A stretch of DNA of 10,634 nucleotides from assembly GCA_003024985.2 (NCBI GenBank), contig PXIH01S0025165.1. One strand, 5' to 3'. The first letter of the stretch is position 1. Each line of letters starts with the position of its first letter. Shown piece by piece: positions 7,651 to 10,634 of the stretch. Origin of the DNA: Euperipatoides rowelli (taxonomy: Eukaryota > Onychophora > Udeonychophora > Euonychophora > Peripatopsidae). A program made the translations under genes and the position numbers. Under the pieces are notes generated by a model. It searched no databases and was not told the origin of the DNA. It saw only the letters and a list, made by a program, of their open reading frames with translations.

Positions 7651-8122
7651 TAATTTTATATAAAGTAGCATCAAAATTGTTTGAGTAAAATTAAAAAATA
7701 TAGCAGTATTACATTAGTCTGCATTCTGTCTAATATTAATTTTATTTTCCAGTAAGGGAAAAATCATATACAAATAGTGTCTAAATTTACTGTACATCTG
7801 TGAAGTCTATTTGAATTTGGCTATATAGCCTATTGGCAAATTTGACTCACGATTAGTTCAATTTATACAAAAACAGGCAGTTAATTCTATTTTTATTTCC
7901 AATANAAAATACTTGCATTAGAATTATTGTAGACTTATTAGGGTATCAACTTTGCATGTATCAAAATAATAAAAAAAATAAGCAAAAATGTTCTGCTTAT
8001 TTGGATTGTTTTTCTACAGAAAATTTGNGNTACTACAAAAACACCCGGGCTACTGGTANATTAAGAGTGGTAGTCCGGTGGNCTACCACCAACAAATTCT
8101 AATTTCTAGTGCTGATCCCAAT

Positions 8123-9090
8123 AGAAAAATTATCAAAAAAATTTTTGGTTGCAAAACTTTTATCTTTTTAAATGATGCTTTAAATAATTTAATTTTCTTT
8201 CAAGTGAGAGAAATTTCAACAAGACACATTTTATAAAACTTATAAATATTGTGTATAAAATTCAGTATAGCCTGCACTCGAGCTTTAATAAACCTTAAGA
8301 TTTGTTGCTTCTTGTTCTGCAGTACAATAACAGTTACAGTATATGCTCATCACTTCCATTTAATAAATATGAATACCTGATAAATACTGTAAATATGATC
8401 ATCTCAAATCTAATATGAAATAACTATTAAAAAAACTAGCAAGAAACACAGGGGATAAACATCTGATAAAGTTTACGAAATCAATCGTATGACCATATAT
8501 CAACAAGGGTTGACTTAACATTTGGATATTGATTCATATCGAGCTACTGTAGATGTACTGAGTTACATTAACAGGAAGTTTAATCACATGTACAATAGTT
8601 GTAGGGCTAGATAAGAGCATATATAACGGCTAAAAATAATCCACGGACAAAAATGGCTTGTTTATAAAGAAAAGTAACATGTCATTTCTGCTAAGCAAAG
8701 TTGAAGTTTAACCCAATCATTTCCGAGGGCAATATGAATGCTTCCACAAATAATTTTTGTTACAATAAGTGCATCAAAGAATTATCGAATATAATTCAAA
8801 TCAAAATGACTCAGTCGAGTATTAAATTTCCATAAGAATACGTCGAAATATAAGGTATAGGTAGCGTCTGTACTACATACAATATTTTTTATTATTATTT
8901 TAATGCTGTACAAAAGAAACAAACATATAAAATTTTACTTTTCCAGTCATTATTACCGGTACATAAAATAATAAAAAGAAAGAAAGATTTCATTTCAGGA
9001 AGTAGGGCAAATTGAGGCCAGATTAATTAAAAATGAGAAAATTAAAAACAACTGAACAAACCATTTTACAAGTCTATTTAAAAAAAAATA
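8123..9090. other. AT-rich stretch without recognised gene
   Basis: No open frame of note, RNA gene or transposon terminus is visible in this kilobase. Base composition is close to the rest of the non-repeat sequence. TACTGTA/TACAGTA words occur near 8336, 8384 and 8543. Confidence 0.55.
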
Positions 9091-9093
9091 GTT

Positions 9094-9306
9094 TTCTTAG
9101 CATAATGAATAAATAGGTTTCTAAGCATAATGAATAAATAAAATATTAAATAATTAAATATAATAATTTTCTTAATATCTTTAAGAAATATTAATTCTTT
9201 TTTTTTTTTANGGTTTCTAAGCATAATGAATAAATAAAATATTAAATAATTAAATATAATAATTTTCTTAATATCTTTAAGAAATATTAATTCTTTTTTT
9301 TTTTTA
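9094..9306. repeat. Perfect 95-bp tandem duplication with a partial third copy
   Basis: The unit at 9116-9210 (GGTTTCTAAGCATAATGA... to a twelve-T run and A) is repeated without any visible difference at 9212-9306, giving a period of 96 with a single N (9211) between them. A shorter, slightly diverged copy of the unit's start (CTTAGCATAATGAATAAATA) lies just upstream at 9096-9115. Perfect identity, including the length of the T run, means the duplication is either very recent or an assembly artefact. The N exactly at the junction favours caution. Confidence 0.9.
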
Positions 9307-9478
9307 ACATTTACCGTAAAAGTATTATTATATGATTTTAGTGGGTTTTTTTACTGTATACTCCAATATAATATTAATTATTTTTTTAACTCTCTTAGGG
9401 GTTAAATTTATTCATTAAGCTATTACGGTACTAACGACAATGACAAAAACTCAACGACGCAAAATAAAAAATAAAAAC
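9307..9478. other. AT-rich spacer with TTACGGTA-type motifs
   Basis: No gene is seen. TTACCGTAA is at about 9311 and TTACGGTAC at about 9424, both members of a recurring CpG-containing word (see findings). A TG-rich tract on the minus strand lies just beyond the candidate poly(A) signal at 9479-9484. Confidence 0.4.
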
Positions 9479-9707
9479 TTTATTCACCAATGACTAAATG
9501 ACTCGAATTGAAACTCTGGTGTTTCTTCTTTCAGTCATATATTGATAACATTTTTTGGCTTTGTTTAATATTTTATTGTAAAGTGTCATAAAACTATTAA
9601 TCGAGTTTCCATCCTGCTTATAAATTTTTGACTCTTTACATAATATTTCATTATCGCAAAGATAAAGGAGAGAACCACAATACATCCATTAGCAGATTGG
9701 CTTAATT
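9479..9707 (-). other. Weak candidate 3' terminal exon with poly(A) signal
   Basis: Read on the minus strand, a pyrimidine-rich tract ending TTTCCCTTTCTTAG makes a good splice acceptor, with the first exon base at 9707. One frame then stays open for 39 codons (9705 down to a TGA at 9586-9588), with a hydrophobic stretch NGCIVVLSFIFAIM. A second frame has an ATG at 9683-9685 and 63 codons to a TAG at 9494-9496. Its own upstream sequence contains a TAA, so it cannot be spliced in directly. An AATAAA follows at 9484-9479, with a T/G-rich tract beyond. The parts are in the right order for a last exon, but each is common by chance in AT-rich DNA, and neither peptide resembles a family I know. Confidence 0.2.
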
Positions 9708-10068
9708 CTAAGAAAGGGAAAATACAATCTTATGATTTAGTTGTTTTCTTGTGAAGCACTCAATATAGGAATTTTATTATTTCTGCAGTTCGCTGAATAT
9801 GAGGTTGTTCAGGGAATATGTACAATAATTCAGGAAATTTAGCGTAAAAGAGAAAAAATAAAAATGACTATAATTTATAAATATAGTATAAATAAGGGTT
9901 TATAGTATATTGATACCATACTCCAGTGTTTCAAAACCCTTTCGCTTCCACAGCTCAGAAAATAATCAGAATCAGGACTAGTGCAGGAGCCTTTCAGCAA
10001 CCTATACCTTTGTGCAATGGCAGTAGGCAGTCTACAGGGCCTTTAACCAAACCAATTGTGGCAATCCA

Positions 10069-10128
10069 GCTCTCTAAGTATGCAGATGGGTGAAATGGGT
10101 GCACTTTCCATCTGCATACCTAGATAGT
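10069..10128. repeat. Imperfect hairpin, 21-position stem
   Basis: TATGCAGATGG at 10079-10089 pairs perfectly with CCATCTGCATA at 10108-10118 around an 18-base loop. The stem extends outward to 10069 and 10128 with two mismatches and one G-T wobble. This is the best candidate in the window for a small structured RNA, but the stem is slightly short for a typical animal microRNA precursor. It also lies inside a 63-codon minus-strand frame (10043-10234) that I do not consider a gene. A MITE relic is an alternative. Confidence 0.6.
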
Positions 10129-10185
10129 AAATTTCTTTATCGTTCTTCCTCCCACCGTACACATATTCAAAAACTGCTGCCTCAT

Positions 10186-10196
10186 CCCCCCCCCCC
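10186..10196. repeat. Poly(C) run
   Basis: Eleven C residues in a row. Length errors are likely at such a run, so any frame crossing it (such as 10043-10234 on the minus strand) is unreliable. Confidence 0.85.
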
Positions 10197-10234
10197 TTGT
10201 GATTAAAAATTACATTGCAACATTTTAAAAACAA

Positions 10235-10611
10235 ATTACCGTAATAGTTGTGTATATATCAAAAACTGTGTGATCAGGTAGGCCTATATTTTTAATTATC
10301 TTTTTTTTTTTTAGGAAAATCTCAGCATTTAAAGAAATTTCACATAGCTTACACATTGCACATTATTAGTAACGTAAGAATAACTTTTACATACTTTCCC
10401 CATTTTTGTATGGACACTTTATCTGCGATTGAGCGGTAGATGAGTCAGGGATACTATTTTTTTGGGGGGACATTTAAGCCCACAGAGTAGCACTACTGAT
10501 AGTTTTGGAACTGTATGAACAATGCTTAAGTGTTGTGGGGTGAGATTGCAAAAGGTTTTCTAAATCATCTATGTACGATCCATGTTAAGTTCCATTCTTT
10601 ATAATTTGAAG
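10235..10611. other. Terminal stretch without recognised gene
   Basis: ATTACCGTAA (about 10237) and GTAGGCCTATA (about 10278) are more members of the recurring short words. A twelve-T run followed by AG at 10313-10314 resembles a plus-strand splice acceptor, with one short open frame after it, but there is no supporting coding signal. No other structure was seen. Confidence 0.45.
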
Positions 10612-10634
10612 CAGGGTTGCATAAAAATCGGATT
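10612..10634 (+). mobile_element. Possible hAT left terminus cut by window edge
   Basis: CAGGGTTGCATAAAAATCGG begins at 10612. CAGGGTTG followed by A-rich sequence resembles the left terminus of a hAT-type element. Only 23 bases are available and no target duplication can be tested, so this is tentative. It may be related to the CAGGGTTCGCC-type end seen in reverse at 3448-3458. Confidence 0.3.

Larger units (their letters stand above)
7253..8122. mobile_element. Complete non-autonomous hAT element with its 8-bp target duplication
   Basis: The element proper runs 7261-8114. It starts CAGGGCTCGAAATTAG and ends CTAATTTCTAGTGCTG. The reverse complement of the end, CAGCACTAGAAATTAG, agrees at 13 of 16 positions. 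ATCCCAAT flanks it perfectly at 7253-7260 and 8115-8122, the 8-bp duplication typical of hAT insertions. Both subterminal regions are packed with GTAGCC/GGCTAC words (left: about 7280, 7288, 7315, 7340 and 7350; right: about 8048, 8070 and 8083), which are likely transposase-binding sites by analogy with other hATs. No transposase frame is present. An inner MITE (7393-7650) and a TAAA microsatellite lie inside. Five N bases (7905, 8028, 8030, 8059, 8082) are in the right half. The 82-codon frame at 7988-8236 crosses the right end and is not a gene. Confidence 0.9.

Noticed and set aside
7988-8236. 82-codon plus-strand frame
   Set aside because: It crosses the right end and target duplication of the hAT at 7261-8114 and includes several ambiguous codons.
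10043-10234. 63-codon minus-strand frame
   Set aside because: It crosses an eleven-C run where the frame is unreliable and a hairpin. There is no recognised domain.
1-10634. tRNA or tRNA-derived SINE
   Set aside because: No B-box-like GGTTCGAATCC or paired A/B boxes were found on either strand by eye.

Overview
This window is AT-rich eukaryotic nuclear DNA. It has long A/T homopolymers, scattered TTACGGTA and TAGGCCTA-type motifs, few CpGs by eye, and several classes of cut-and-paste DNA transposon relics. I find no convincing protein-coding gene, rRNA, tRNA or CRISPR array. Every open frame is short (under 100 codons), lies in biased AT-rich or repeat sequence, and matches no family I recognise. 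The composition and the hAT and pogo/Tigger-like termini suggest an animal, most likely an aquatic invertebrate. That attribution is from general memory and is weak. The window reads as intergenic or intronic sequence.

Layout. 1-163: short GATTAAT-rich repeat motifs. 164-1080: AT-rich filler. 1081-1860: a less AT-rich stretch with a small hairpin and an AATAAA but no recognisable gene. 1983-2653: a large inverted repeat with arms of about 115-125 bp around a 433-bp spacer. 2688-2777: a block with three G-rich runs that resembles a widespread metazoan dispersed repeat. 3333-4260: a mosaic of diverged direct repeats with small hairpins and possibly the end of a hAT-like element. 4261-5235: AT-rich filler. 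5236-5530: a diverged tandem array, about five copies of a unit of roughly 46-69 bp. 5698-6465: an element with about 24-bp inverted termini flanked by TA, carrying a hAT insertion at 5779-6214. 7253-8122: a complete 854-bp non-autonomous hAT with a perfect 8-bp target duplication. Inside it sits a TA-flanked pogo/mariner-like MITE (7393-7650), which itself holds a 46-base hairpin. 9116-9306: a perfect 95-bp tandem duplication joined by an ambiguous base. 9479-9707 (minus strand): a weak candidate terminal exon with a poly(A) signal. 10069-10128: an imperfect hairpin. The window ends in a possible hAT terminus cut off by the edge.

The strongest results are the two nested transposon assemblies, which give a relative order of insertion, and the long inverted repeat at 1983-2653, which could be transcribed into a long hairpin RNA. 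All eight ambiguous bases (N) fall inside repeats: both hAT copies and the tandem duplication. This suggests repeat-related sequencing or assembly uncertainty. I see no new protein-based system here.
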